From RUG14300 sp964561145 (lineage in GTDB: Bacteria > Bacillota > Clostridia > Christensenellales > CAG-1252), in contig CAZLNZ010000008.1 of NCBI GenBank assembly GCA_964561145.1, forward strand, positions 1 to 64,000: DNA of 64,000 nt, given 5' to 3'. Below, piece by piece: positions 7,905 to 17,366 of the stretch (within the stretch, counting starts at the first letter, position 1; each line of letters starts with the position of its first letter). The position numbers and the translations under genes are program-made. Under the pieces are notes generated by a model. That model did no database searches, had not been told where the DNA came from, and saw only the letters and a list, made by a program, of their open reading frames with translations.

Positions 7905-10001
7905 ATGGAGTTATTAGCACCGTGTGGAAATATAAATGCTCTCCTTTGTGCCGTTGCGGCAGGAGCCAATGCCGTCTATTTTGGTTTGGGTGAGCTGAAT
8001 GCACGTGCAAAATCTGTTGAATTTAATACCGATAATCTTTCAACTTGGGTTGATTATTGTCATTTATTCGACGTTAAGGTGTATGTTACCCTTAACGTCG
8101 AAATTTATGATAGCGAGTTTGTTAGAGCACTGGAACTGGTTGATTGTGCGTATAAAGCCAAGGTTGATGCTCTTATTGTTTCTGATATCGGCTTAATATT
8201 GGCGATACGAAAACAATTTCCGAATTTCCCTATTCATGTTAGCACACAAGCGGGAATAAGGGATATCAATGGTGCTTTATTTTTCAAAAAGCTCGGTGTC
8301 AAGCGGGTTGTATTGGCTCGTGAATGCGGATTTAGAGAATATGAGGAAATCTCAAAAATAATAGAGGTTGAAGTATTTGTTCACGGAGCGTTATGTGTCA
8401 GCTTTTCCGGTGCGTGCCTTTTGAGTAGTTATATCGGAGGAAATAGCGGAAACAGGGGTCGTTGTAAGCAGCCTTGTCGACAAGAGTATACAGCCAAAGT
8501 TAACGGTAAGATTTTAAAAAAGGGTTACTTGCTTTCTCCTAAAGACATTAATGTTTCTAATCGATTGGATAGGTTATATAACTCGGGGGTTAGCAGCTTG
8601 AAAATCGAAGGGCGTCTAAAGAGCCCCGAATATGTTTATGCCGTTACCTCTTATTATAGGGCAAAGCTCGACGGAATAAAGCAATCCGATTATGATATAT
8701 TGAAGACATTTAACAGGGGTGGTTTCTGTGAAGGATATTTAAACGGTTCCGATGTTATTTATCCCAAAGTCGCAAACCACATCGGCGTTAAAATCGGTAA
8801 GGTATTAAAGATAGAAAAACATAACGGGTTTACTTTTGCCGAAATTAACTGTAAGGTTTCAAAGGGTGATGGCTTAAAAATACTTAGAAAGGGTATTGAG
8901 GTCGGTGGGAGTGATGTAACTAGTGTTACAAAAACCAAAGACGGATTTTTAATTCCCGTAAGTCGTAATGTTAAACCCAACGATGAAGTGCGTCTTACTC
9001 GAGATAAAGAATATGCAGACTTTTGTCGAAAACAGAGAAGGAAGTTGCCTCTACATTATCACCTTACTTTTTCAGAGCACGATATAGTGTTGACCGCTTC
9101 ATATAACAACCATGTAGCGACTGCGAGAGTTCAAACTACCCCCTCATTGAAAGTTTTAACATTTCAAGAGATCGAGAAGCAATTATCAAAGCTTGGAGAA
9201 ACGAACTTTATTTTTGAAAGTCTAGCGGTTGATGGTCAAGGATATTTGCCAAAGTCCGGATTGAATGCGTTAAGAAACGAGGTTTCTTCTTCACTTGAAC
9301 GGGTTATTATCGAAGATTATAAACCTCTTAGAGAAGAAGGTATTATTCCTTGCGATAATGATTTTTCTTCGAAAATTGGTGGATTGATTTTAGAGATTTC
9401 CTCCGATGACCTTTGTGGATTTTCCCCTTCTGCAGTTGTTTACAAGCCGAAGAAGCTGTACGATGGTGTATTTGATACTATAGCTGAGATTCGAAAGAAA
9501 TGCAATTCAGTATATCTCAAACTCCCCGTTTTACTCAAGCAGGGTCTTGTAGAGTATTACATAAAGAATGCGGTAGATAAAGGTTATGGAATTTATGCCG
9601 ATAACATAGGTTTGGTAGAATTGTGTCGTGCGAATAATCTTCCATATATTGTCGGTACGACTTTGAATATATCCAATACTTTATCTTCTCGTGTTCTATT
9701 CGATGCGGACGCCATTGTGTATACTCACGAGGTTGGGATATCACCGATAACGGAGGGACATACCTTCCAAAGCGGAAGACTTGCCTTAATGCATTTCTAT
9801 CATTGTCCTAATCGAACCGTTACCGAAAAGGACTGTTTTAATTGTAAGGCAAAGGGACAGCCATTGATTTATGAGAGCGAAGGAAGAAGTTTTCCTGTCA
9901 GAGCGATAAAGGCAGATAGATGTTACTATACTCTTTATGCAGACAAAAGGATATCAGTTAAAACAAATAACAAAAGAATTTTCAAATCACTGTGTGATTA
10001 A
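7905..10001 (+). CDS. U32 family RNA hydroxylase (RlhA/TrhP-like)
   Basis: A 698-residue U32 'peptidase family' protein, the group that includes RlhA (23S rRNA hydroxylation) and TrhP (tRNA 5-hydroxyuridine). An N-terminal TIM-barrel-like part (about 1-290) has HVSTQAGIRDINGALFFKKLG and EVFVHGALCVSFSGACLLS. Cysteines likely to hold an Fe-S cluster lie in GNRGRCKQPCRQEY (about 183-196), with more in the C-terminal part (CPNRTVTEKDCFNCKAKG). The size and a DUF3656-like middle (about 380-490) favour RlhA over the shorter TrhP proteins, but the substrate cannot be settled from sequence. The ATG abuts the pheT stop. Confidence 0.85.
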   Translation: MELLAPCGNINALLCAVAAGANAVYFGLGELNARAKSVEFNTDNLSTWVDYCHLFDVKVYVTLNVEIYDSEFVRALELVDCAYKAKVDALIVSDIGLILAIRKQFPNFPIHVSTQAGIRDINGALFFKKLGVKRVVLARECGFREYEEISKIIEVEVFVHGALCVSFSGACLLSSYIGGNSGNRGRCKQPCRQEYTAKVNGKILKKGYLLSPKDINVSNRLDRLYNSGVSSLKIEGRLKSPEYVYAVTSYYRAKLDGIKQSDYDILKTFNRGGFCEGYLNGSDVIYPKVANHIGVKIGKVLKIEKHNGFTFAEINCKVSKGDGLKILRKGIEVGGSDVTSVTKTKDGFLIPVSRNVKPNDEVRLTRDKEYADFCRKQRRKLPLHYHLTFSEHDIVLTASYNNHVATARVQTTPSLKVLTFQEIEKQLSKLGETNFIFESLAVDGQGYLPKSGLNALRNEVSSSLERVIIEDYKPLREEGIIPCDNDFSSKIGGLILEISSDDLCGFSPSAVVYKPKKLYDGVFDTIAEIRKKCNSVYLKLPVLLKQGLVEYYIKNAVDKGYGIYADNIGLVELCRANNLPYIVGTTLNISNTLSSRVLFDADAIVYTHEVGISPITEGHTFQSGRLALMHFYHCPNRTVTEKDCFNCKAKGQPLIYESEGRSFPVRAIKADRCYYTLYADKRISVKTNNKRIFKSLCD

Positions 10002-10014
10002 CAAGGAGTGAAGA

Positions 10015-12375
10015 ATGATAGAATATGTAAGAAAAGCTCTTGAATATGATAAAGTGCTTTCAATAGTTGCAGGTTATGCTCAGTCTGAAAGGGGTAAAAG
10101 TAATGTTAATGCACTTGAGCCTCAAAGTGACCTAAGTACTGCCGAGCTTTTGAATAAGCAATGTGAAGAAGCTTTTCTTTTGATGAGTAAATACAATATT
10201 TATCCGAATTTTTCGATAGACGATGACACCGAGTCTTTGCTTTTGGCTCAAAAGGGTTCTATGTTGTCTATTTCGGAACTTCTTTCCGTCGCACGCCTGA
10301 TAAGAGTGTCTGCAGAGGTCAAAGTACAGCTTACAAAGACAAGAGAGGAATTTCCGATTTTATATTCGATCGCTTTAACAATATACAACGCAGAACTTTT
10401 GTCAGAACAGATTGAAAGATCGATGTTAAACGAGGAGGAGCTTTCAGATTATGCTTCTGTCGATCTTGCTAAAATCAGAAGTGAGATAAGGCGTGCAAAC
10501 GAAAGGCTCAAAGATAAACTTCAATCTCTTATATCGGGTAGAAGATATGCAGAGTACTTACAGGATAATATAGTCACAAAAAGAGGAGATCGCTATGTTA
10601 TTCCGGTAAGGAATGAATATCGCTCATATGTCAAAGGTATAATTCACGACCAATCTCAATCGGGTCAAACCGTCTTTATCGAACCACAAGAGATTGTTGA
10701 TATGAACAATGACTTAAGACAGTTGAAACTTGATGAGGCTCGCGAGGTGGAAAGAATCTTGAGAACGTTGTCACAAAGTGTAGGGAGTATTTCAAGTGAA
10801 TTGATCACAAACATTGCTTCAGTTTCACATTTGGATGAGATCTTTGCTAGAGCTTATTTCGCAAGACAATATAAGTGTATCTGTCCTCGATTAAATGAAA
10901 AAGGTATTATTGAAATAAATAAAGGTAGACACCCGTTGATTAGTGAATCAAGGGTTGTTCCCGTTACGGTTAGACTCGGAGATGATTTTGATATTCTGTT
11001 GATCACCGGACCTAATACAGGAGGTAAAACGGTATCACTGAAGCTTACCGGATTGTTTACGTTAATGGCAATGACGGGTATTTTTGTCCCCTGTGAGGAA
11101 GGAAGCAGATTATCCGTATTTGATAATGTATTTTGTGATGTTGGCGATGAGCAGAGTATAGAACAGAGTTTATCGACTTTCTCTTCTCATATGAAGAACG
11201 TTGTTTCCATTGTTGAAAATGTAAGCAATAGTTCGTTGGTATTACTCGATGAGTTGGGAGCAGGAACAGATCCGGAACAAGGTGCAGCACTTGCTGTAGC
11301 AATAACAGAAGAATTGCTTAGTAGCGGAGCTAAGTGTATAATAACGACTCACTATTCACCCTTAAAGGAGTACTCTTATGTAACCGATAGGGTTGAGAAC
11401 GCCTCAATGGATTTCAATCCGGAGACCTATGAGCCGACATACAGGTTGATTATTGGTGTACCGGGAACAAGCAACGCTCTTGAAATATCAAGAATGCTAG
11501 GACTTTCCGACTCGATCGTTGAGAGAGCGAAACGTGGTATTGCACGTGAAAAGCAGACATTTGAAGAGGTTTTGCAATCGGCGGATCAAACCAGAAGAGC
11601 TGCTGAAGAGAAAAAACATGAATCTGAAAGACTTAATCAACAGCTCTCAACCGAGATTGAAAAGTATAGAGCAATGCAAGCAAAGCTTGAAAATCAAATT
11701 GATAGACTCAATCAAGATGCAAAGAAAGAAGTTAAAAGAATGGTTGACAGTGCACTTGACGAAGCGAATGAGATCGTTGAGCAACTAAAGAAACTTTTAG
11801 ATAATCCGACAAAAGGCTCCTACTTCGAAGCAACCAAACTTAGAAAAAGAATGGAGGAGATAAACGTCGAAAAGGAAAATGAGGAGAGAGAGATTCCTGA
11901 GTTAACCGATGAAATGCCGAAGGTCGGGGATTTGGTATATGTATTTTCCTTGAATGATGTCGCCACATTGGAAACAATTACAAAAAACGGTGAATATATA
12001 ATCAAGATCGGGAACATTAAAAGCATTGTAAAGAGAAAAGCGGTTAAGCGTTTAAAGAACCAAAGTTGGAAAAAGATTAAGCCCGAAGAAAAGAAAAAGG
12101 TTGTTAGATATGACAATCCTACACAGAAACTGAACACTGTAAGCTCGGAAATCAACTTAATAGGAAAGAGGGTGCAGCCGGCACTAGATGAGCTAGAGTC
12201 TTTCTTGAATCTTTGTAAGGAAAGAAAAATGCCATCGATAAGAATAATACACGGAAACGGTACCGGTGCCTTAAGACTTGCAATCTGGGAGTTTCTTGAT
12301 GGTCAGGATGTAGTGTCCTTTAGACTTGGTACAAGAGAGGAGGGTGGTAGCGGTGCTACCATCGTAAGACTGTGA
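10015..12375 (+). CDS. mutS2: Endonuclease MutS2
   Basis: A 786-residue MutS2, an ATPase acting in recombination control and, in Bacillus, rescue of collided ribosomes. The MutS core and clamp are followed by the ATPase domain with Walker A GPNTGGKTVSLK (about 332-343), Walker B LVLLDELGAGTDP and the STFSSHMKN signature. A charged coiled-coil (about 510-620) and a KOW-like segment lead to a C-terminal Smr nuclease domain (about 705-786, IRIIHGNGTGALR). The Smr motif has GNGTGALR where HGxGxGxLR is usual, so it is intact. Shine-Dalgarno AAGGAGTG. It overlaps the next gene by 4 nt. Confidence 0.96.
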   Translation: MIEYVRKALEYDKVLSIVAGYAQSERGKSNVNALEPQSDLSTAELLNKQCEEAFLLMSKYNIYPNFSIDDDTESLLLAQKGSMLSISELLSVARLIRVSAEVKVQLTKTREEFPILYSIALTIYNAELLSEQIERSMLNEEELSDYASVDLAKIRSEIRRANERLKDKLQSLISGRRYAEYLQDNIVTKRGDRYVIPVRNEYRSYVKGIIHDQSQSGQTVFIEPQEIVDMNNDLRQLKLDEAREVERILRTLSQSVGSISSELITNIASVSHLDEIFARAYFARQYKCICPRLNEKGIIEINKGRHPLISESRVVPVTVRLGDDFDILLITGPNTGGKTVSLKLTGLFTLMAMTGIFVPCEEGSRLSVFDNVFCDVGDEQSIEQSLSTFSSHMKNVVSIVENVSNSSLVLLDELGAGTDPEQGAALAVAITEELLSSGAKCIITTHYSPLKEYSYVTDRVENASMDFNPETYEPTYRLIIGVPGTSNALEISRMLGLSDSIVERAKRGIAREKQTFEEVLQSADQTRRAAEEKKHESERLNQQLSTEIEKYRAMQAKLENQIDRLNQDAKKEVKRMVDSALDEANEIVEQLKKLLDNPTKGSYFEATKLRKRMEEINVEKENEEREIPELTDEMPKVGDLVYVFSLNDVATLETITKNGEYIIKIGNIKSIVKRKAVKRLKNQSWKKIKPEEKKKVVRYDNPTQKLNTVSSEINLIGKRVQPALDELESFLNLCKERKMPSIRIIHGNGTGALRLAIWEFLDGQDVVSFRLGTREEGGSGATIVRL

Positions 12376-12803
12376 TATACGAGCAATATCTGGAAGAAAA
12401 GTCTACTAAAAGATTTGGTTTAAAAAAGCTTTTTCTTGTTTTAGGCTTTATAGATATTATTTTAGGTTTTGTTTTATCCGTCATATTTGCTTTTATTTAC
12501 TGGATATTCGCTTTGCCCTTCATGGTTCTTTTTTTGATTGGACTAGCATTAGGGAGCGTTGCATATAGCTTTTGTAAAACCTACAAGTATAGTTATGATA
12601 ACGGAAACCTCAGTGTGTGTTATCTCAATTGCTATGGACGATATAAAGAAAGCTTTAAGGTAAAAAAAGATGAGATATTGAAGTCGGACGGAAAGGGAAA
12701 AAGGTTGACAAATCTTGAAAAATATATTGTAATAGAAGTCTACGGAAAGAAATATGAGATTTCGCCCGATGATTATATGACAGCTTTATTGTTTGGAGAG
12801 TAA
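12372..12803 (+). CDS. Small membrane protein, function unknown
   Basis: A 143-residue protein that starts at a GTG overlapping the mutS2 stop (GTGA). Two hydrophobic segments lie at about 20-42 and 45-65. They are followed by a cytoplasmic region rich in beta-type sequence (YSYDNGNLSVCYLNCYGRYKE, then IVIEVYGKKYEI), reminiscent of small PH-like membrane proteins. I do not recognise the family with confidence. Translational coupling on both sides places it in the mutS2-desulfurase-thiI transcript. Confidence 0.75.
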   Translation: MIYEQYLEEKSTKRFGLKKLFLVLGFIDIILGFVLSVIFAFIYWIFALPFMVLFLIGLALGSVAYSFCKTYKYSYDNGNLSVCYLNCYGRYKESFKVKKDEILKSDGKGKRLTNLEKYIVIEVYGKKYEISPDDYMTALLFGE

Positions 12804-12804
12804 G

Positions 12805-13944
12805 ATGCAAGAGAAGTTTGTATATCTAGATAATGCCGCAACAAGTAGGGTGCTACCCGAGGCACAGGAAATTTATATTAAAACCATGGCTGAAAATTTT
12901 TATAATCCATCTGCTTTATATGGTAAAGCAATCGAGGTTAGCCGTGAGATAAAAAAGGCAAGAGAGAGCATTGCATCTATTTTGGGTGTTTTGCCTGAAA
13001 CAATTTTCTTTACATCTTCGGGCACTGAAAGCGATAATCAAGCATTACTGTGTTCTAGAAAGAAAAATGGAAGCAGGGTTATTATCTCAGCAACAGAGCA
13101 TGCCGCAGTCTACAACACAGCTTTACAGCTTAAACAACAAGGATACGATCTCCGAATATGTCCTACAGATAAGTCCGGTAGGGTTGACTTAAATGAATTG
13201 GAAAAACTGTTAACGGATAATACAAGTCTTGTCTCGATTATGCACGTCAACAATGTTACGGGAGCTATAAATGACCTTAATCGTATATCTCTGCTAATTA
13301 AGGAAAAAGCACCTAATGCACTTTTCCATTCTGACGGAGTACAAGCCTTTTGTAAGATTCCGACTAAATTAAAGAACTTGGGCGTTGATTTATACAGTGT
13401 TAGTTCTCATAAAGTCGGAGCAGTCAAAGGCAGTGGATTTATATATGTAAGAAAAGGTTTGCAGGTTGCCCCTCTAATATATGGAGGAGGGCAAGAATCG
13501 GGAATAAGATCCTCGACTGAAAACGTAGGCGGTATACTTTCATTTGCAAAGGCTGCAGGGATTTATAGAAACAATAGAGAAAAGCTCTGCAAAAAGAGTG
13601 AAAGCTTTTTCGGTGACATCAAAGAGTGCGTTAAGGGTATAGGAGATTCAATGATCTTATGTGATGACGGTGCCCCTCATATTCTGGCAATAGCCTTTAA
13701 GGACGTTAGAGGAGAGGTTTTAATGCATACACTGGAGGACTATGGATATATAACCGGAATAGGTTCCGCATGTTCTAGCAAAAAGGGGCTGTCAAGAATT
13801 CCACAAGCATTGAAGTTACCTATGGGCTATGAAGAGGGAATTCTAAGAATTAGCATTAACCCGTTTGACGAGTATGAAAGCGAACCTTTTAATAGGGCGT
13901 TAACCGAAGCGGTTGAAACGCTCAGAAAATTTGTAAGAGTATAA
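12805..13944 (+). CDS. Cysteine desulfurase (NifS/IscS family)
   Basis: A 379-residue PLP enzyme that takes sulfur from cysteine as a protein persulfide. YLDNAATSRVLPEA opens the protein, the PLP lysine lies in SSHKVGAVKGSGF, and the catalytic cysteine lies in GSACSSKKG near residue 320. The frame is open from a TTG at 12793, but the ATG at 12805 starts right after the preceding stop and has GGAGAG upstream. Because thiI follows by 16 nt, it probably supplies sulfur for tRNA 4-thiouridine, like the nifZ-thiI pair of Bacillus. Confidence 0.93.
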   Translation: MQEKFVYLDNAATSRVLPEAQEIYIKTMAENFYNPSALYGKAIEVSREIKKARESIASILGVLPETIFFTSSGTESDNQALLCSRKKNGSRVIISATEHAAVYNTALQLKQQGYDLRICPTDKSGRVDLNELEKLLTDNTSLVSIMHVNNVTGAINDLNRISLLIKEKAPNALFHSDGVQAFCKIPTKLKNLGVDLYSVSSHKVGAVKGSGFIYVRKGLQVAPLIYGGGQESGIRSSTENVGGILSFAKAAGIYRNNREKLCKKSESFFGDIKECVKGIGDSMILCDDGAPHILAIAFKDVRGEVLMHTLEDYGYITGIGSACSSKKGLSRIPQALKLPMGYEEGILRISINPFDEYESEPFNRALTEAVETLRKFVRV

Positions 13945-13960
13945 AATAGGATGTGTGATT

Positions 13961-15115
13961 ATGGAAAAGGTATTTTTGCTAAGGTACGGAGAGATTTATT
14001 TAAAAGGAAGAAATCGTGGCTTTTTTGAAAGAGTTTTACTTGAAAATGTCAAAAAGGCTATCAGTGGATATAAAGCCGATGTTTATAAAACTTTCGGCAG
14101 ATATATGATTGAAAACTTTGATATAGATGAAGCGGAGGAAATACAAGAGCGTTTGCAAAAGGTTATCGGACTTCATTCGATAAGTATTGCTTATAAACTT
14201 CCGACGGATGTCGAGCAAATTGCAAAGCTTTGTAGTGAGGTTTGTCCCGATTCGGGAACATTTAGAGTTACTGTTAAGCGTGCGGATAAACGACTTGAAA
14301 TGAATTCGGTTCAGCTTGCCGCATATATCGGTGGAGTGTGTCTTGCAGCACATCCGAATCTTAAGGTCGAGCTAAAGACACCGGATAAAGAGATTTTCGT
14401 AGAGGTTAGAGAGAATAATCACAGCTATGTTTTCTTTAATAGTGTGCCTTGCTTAGGCGGGATGCCGATCGGCACTTCCGGAAGAGGATTATGTCTTTTG
14501 TCGGGTGGCATTGACAGCCCAGTAGCGTTGTTCCGTATGGCGAAAAGAGGAATGAATATAGATGCTATTCATTTCCACAGCTATCCTTATACTAGTCTTA
14601 TGGCAAAGGAAAAGGTTTTAGATTTAGCTAAAAAACTTACAGAATACACCGGGCATATGAAGGTATTCGTAGTACCCTTCACGGATATTCAAAGAAGCAT
14701 TCACGAGAATTGTCCTGCGGAGTATATGATCACCATTATGAGAAGAATAATGATGAGGATTGCAGAGAGAATTGCAATAAGAAATAATTGCGGCTCATTG
14801 ATTACAGGAGAAAGCCTGGGGCAGGTTGCTTCTCAGACGCAGGAAAGCATTACGGTAACTAATGCGGTTATTGAAAAATTGCCAGTATTCCGTCCATTAA
14901 TTGGAATGGATAAGGAGGAAATAATCGAAACCGCAAGGGAGATCGGAACCTTTGAAACAAGCATTTTACCTTATGAAGATTGTTGTACAGTTTTTTTACC
15001 CAAGAATCCCATTATCAAGCCCAGACTTGAACTGATTGTAGAGGCGGAAAAGCTTATGCCTTATGAGGAACTTATCGAGGAAGCTCTGAATAACATAGTA
15101 ATTGTTAAGCTTTAA
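13961..15115 (+). CDS. thiI: tRNA 4-thiouridine synthetase ThiI
   Basis: A 384-residue ThiI that adenylates and thiolates U8 of tRNA. An N-terminal ferredoxin-like plus THUMP region (about 1-165) is followed by the PP-loop ATPase motif LLSGGIDSPVAL. No C-terminal rhodanese domain is present, as is common in Bacillota. GTG at 13955 is an alternative start, but ATG 13961 has better spacing from TAGG. The last 4 nt overlap the tail of the convergent PBP gene, so neither has its own intergenic terminator. Confidence 0.94.
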   Translation: MEKVFLLRYGEIYLKGRNRGFFERVLLENVKKAISGYKADVYKTFGRYMIENFDIDEAEEIQERLQKVIGLHSISIAYKLPTDVEQIAKLCSEVCPDSGTFRVTVKRADKRLEMNSVQLAAYIGGVCLAAHPNLKVELKTPDKEIFVEVRENNHSYVFFNSVPCLGGMPIGTSGRGLCLLSGGIDSPVALFRMAKRGMNIDAIHFHSYPYTSLMAKEKVLDLAKKLTEYTGHMKVFVVPFTDIQRSIHENCPAEYMITIMRRIMMRIAERIAIRNNCGSLITGESLGQVASQTQESITVTNAVIEKLPVFRPLIGMDKEEIIETAREIGTFETSILPYEDCCTVFLPKNPIIKPRLELIVEAEKLMPYEELIEEALNNIVIVKL

Positions 15116-17295
15116 TTTACATAGAATAGCTTTGTTGAGGTATCACCATATATTTTAGTTACGCCGCAAGCTATCGGAGTAACGGAGAGTAGGTAAATAC
15201 CTTTATCTAATCGGAAGGAAATAGAAGTATCTCCTTCCTTTTCTTTTATAACGGTATATTGCAAGTCGTACTCTAATGAGATATTTTCAAGGATTATTTC
15301 ATATTCACACTCCCTATATGCTGAAAGTGTAAGTTCTAATGAATTGCTTTCAATTTCTGTTTGAAATTGTGTTAGGGGATTTTCAAAGTAAGGTGAACGT
15401 TCCCTGACACCGTCTGCATAATCGAAAATAATATACCTATCAGGGGTGTTTAGTGAAGGTAGGCGTACTATATGGTCACGTTCAAGAGATAGTTTGTCAA
15501 TAGCAATCTTTTGGCAGTTAATAGGTGGCTTACTATAGCCGTCATTTTTAATTGCGTTGCGTACCACCAAGGTGGCATATGAGCCTGTAGCCTCTAACAT
15601 TTCATCTTGTTTCATCGAAAGGTTGCCTTGCCAAGATAGAATAGATCTTTCGCTGTTATATGCCACACACCAGCAATCGGAGTTACCGTTCTTTGCTTCA
15701 ACGGTTCCAGTTTTTGCGGCAAGAGAAGCGAAGGAGTTTAGTTTTTTTGCAGTACCATAGGAGGTTGTACTCAATAAGCAGTCGTTAATGTACGAAGTTG
15801 TATTATCGTCAAGAATTTTCCTTTCAATGGTTTTTCTTTGATAGATAGTTTTGCCATTTCCGTCAATTATTCTATCTACATAAGCGTGTTCGATAATATT
15901 ACCGCCATTTGCAAACATTCCATAGGCGGCAATTAGCTTTTTAAAAGTTATTCCGTTAGACATACCGCCTAGTGCGAGTGCAAGGCTTTTATCATCACTC
16001 GATATATCGAAATCCAGGCTGTTAAGAAAGTCCACTGTTTTTTGAATACCGACCATATTCATCGTTTTTACGGCACAAACATTTGAAGAATAGCAGAGTG
16101 CATCTCTAACGCTAATATATCCCCTATAGAAATCGTTATAATTTGATGGTGTATAATCACCGAAGGTGGTTATTTCGTCCTTAAGCTGAGATGCAGGCAA
16201 TATTGTTTTATCTTGCATCGCCTTTGCGTATATAAAGGGCTTGATTGTAGAGCCGATGTTTCTTTTAAGGGTTGATGTGTTGTAGTCATGATTTGAGATA
16301 TATGCTAAAATTTCTCCACTTATAGGATCGGCAATCATTACCGAGTGATCTGCAATTGTTCCGTCTTTTTTTGTAGCAATCAAGTCTTTTGTAACATTAG
16401 CGGAAAGATAGTTCTGTTCTTCTGTCGAGTTGTAGGTATAAATAGTATAGTTTAATCCCTTAAGTTCGTTTACACTTACGTTAAGTAAACTACTTGCCTC
16501 TAAAATAGCCTGCAAGGCATAACTATCGCTATTTTGCACAGGGTTTGTTTTTAATCGTATTTTCTCTTTAATAGCGTATTCATAATCTTGTTCGGTGATC
16601 ATGTTTTGCTCTCTCATAAGTTTTAGAACCATATCACGCCTTGCGAGGTTGTTTTCCTGGTTAAGGACAGGGGAGTATCTTCTAGGGTTAGCAACAATAG
16701 CTGCAATGGTCGCACATTCGGCAAGGGTCAGTTCTTCAGGCATCTTATTAAAGAAATAGTCTGAAGCGTTTGCTATACCATATATACCATTGCCAAAGTA
16801 AATTGCATTCAGATACATTTCCAGAATCTCTTCCTTTGAATACATTTTTTCTAGTTTAATTGCAAGCTTTGCCTCTTTTAGTTTTCTTTCGAAGGTTTTT
16901 TCGCTGTTGAGTTGTGTATTTTTCACAAGCTGACAGGTAATAGTAGAGGCACCCTGCGATAAGGTTTTGTTTTTGATATCATAAAGTGCCGCACCTACAA
17001 TTCTTTTATAGTCTAATCCGTTGTGCTCATAAAAACGTTTGTCTTCGACGGCAATAAAGGCGTTGAGGAGACTACTCGGTAGATTGTTTATTGAAATGTA
17101 TTCATAACTTTTATTAATTCTTTCTCCATCCTTATTTAACACAACAAGACTTCCGTTCCTTTTTAGACTTGATTCATCTACGGAAACATCTTTGACATAT
17201 GCAAGACAAATTCCTCCGCATACTCCGAGGGAAAGGAGCAAGAGAGTGAAAAGAATAATTATAAATATTGTAAGAGAACGCTTTTTCTTTTTCAT
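15112..17295 (-). CDS. Class A penicillin-binding protein (PBP1A-like)
   Basis: A 727-residue bifunctional peptidoglycan synthase. A cytoplasmic KKKKRS stretch precedes a membrane anchor (about 9-30). The GT51 glycosyltransferase follows (EDKRFYEHNGLDYKRI near 84; QGASTITCQLVKN near 116). The transpeptidase has SxxK in GSTIKPF (about 350), SSN (about 403) and KTG in AAKTGTVEA (about 524). The last about 130 residues form an extra beta-rich tail. No Shine-Dalgarno precedes the ATG; a TATACT lies 7 nt upstream on the minus strand but without a clear -35. Divergent from the YgiQ-type gene. Confidence 0.95.
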   Translation of the reverse strand: MKKKKRSLTIFIIILFTLLLLSLGVCGGICLAYVKDVSVDESSLKRNGSLVVLNKDGERINKSYEYISINNLPSSLLNAFIAVEDKRFYEHNGLDYKRIVGAALYDIKNKTLSQGASTITCQLVKNTQLNSEKTFERKLKEAKLAIKLEKMYSKEEILEMYLNAIYFGNGIYGIANASDYFFNKMPEELTLAECATIAAIVANPRRYSPVLNQENNLARRDMVLKLMREQNMITEQDYEYAIKEKIRLKTNPVQNSDSYALQAILEASSLLNVSVNELKGLNYTIYTYNSTEEQNYLSANVTKDLIATKKDGTIADHSVMIADPISGEILAYISNHDYNTSTLKRNIGSTIKPFIYAKAMQDKTILPASQLKDEITTFGDYTPSNYNDFYRGYISVRDALCYSSNVCAVKTMNMVGIQKTVDFLNSLDFDISSDDKSLALALGGMSNGITFKKLIAAYGMFANGGNIIEHAYVDRIIDGNGKTIYQRKTIERKILDDNTTSYINDCLLSTTSYGTAKKLNSFASLAAKTGTVEAKNGNSDCWCVAYNSERSILSWQGNLSMKQDEMLEATGSYATLVVRNAIKNDGYSKPPINCQKIAIDKLSLERDHIVRLPSLNTPDRYIIFDYADGVRERSPYFENPLTQFQTEIESNSLELTLSAYRECEYEIILENISLEYDLQYTVIKEKEGDTSISFRLDKGIYLLSVTPIACGVTKIYGDTSTKLFYVN

Positions 17296-17331
17296 CGGGT
17301 TTAGTATAATTCCCTTCTTGAAAAATAACCC

Positions 17332-17360
17332 TTGCTATAAAGCTTTTAAAGTGTTATCAT
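17332..17360 (+). promoter_or_regulatory. Promoter placing the start site on the YgiQ-type ATG
   Basis: TTGCTA (17332-17337), 17-bp spacer, TATCAT (17355-17360). Only 6 nt separate the -10 from the ATG at 17367, so transcription should begin at or next to the start codon. Confidence 0.65.
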
Positions 17361-17366
17361 ATAGAT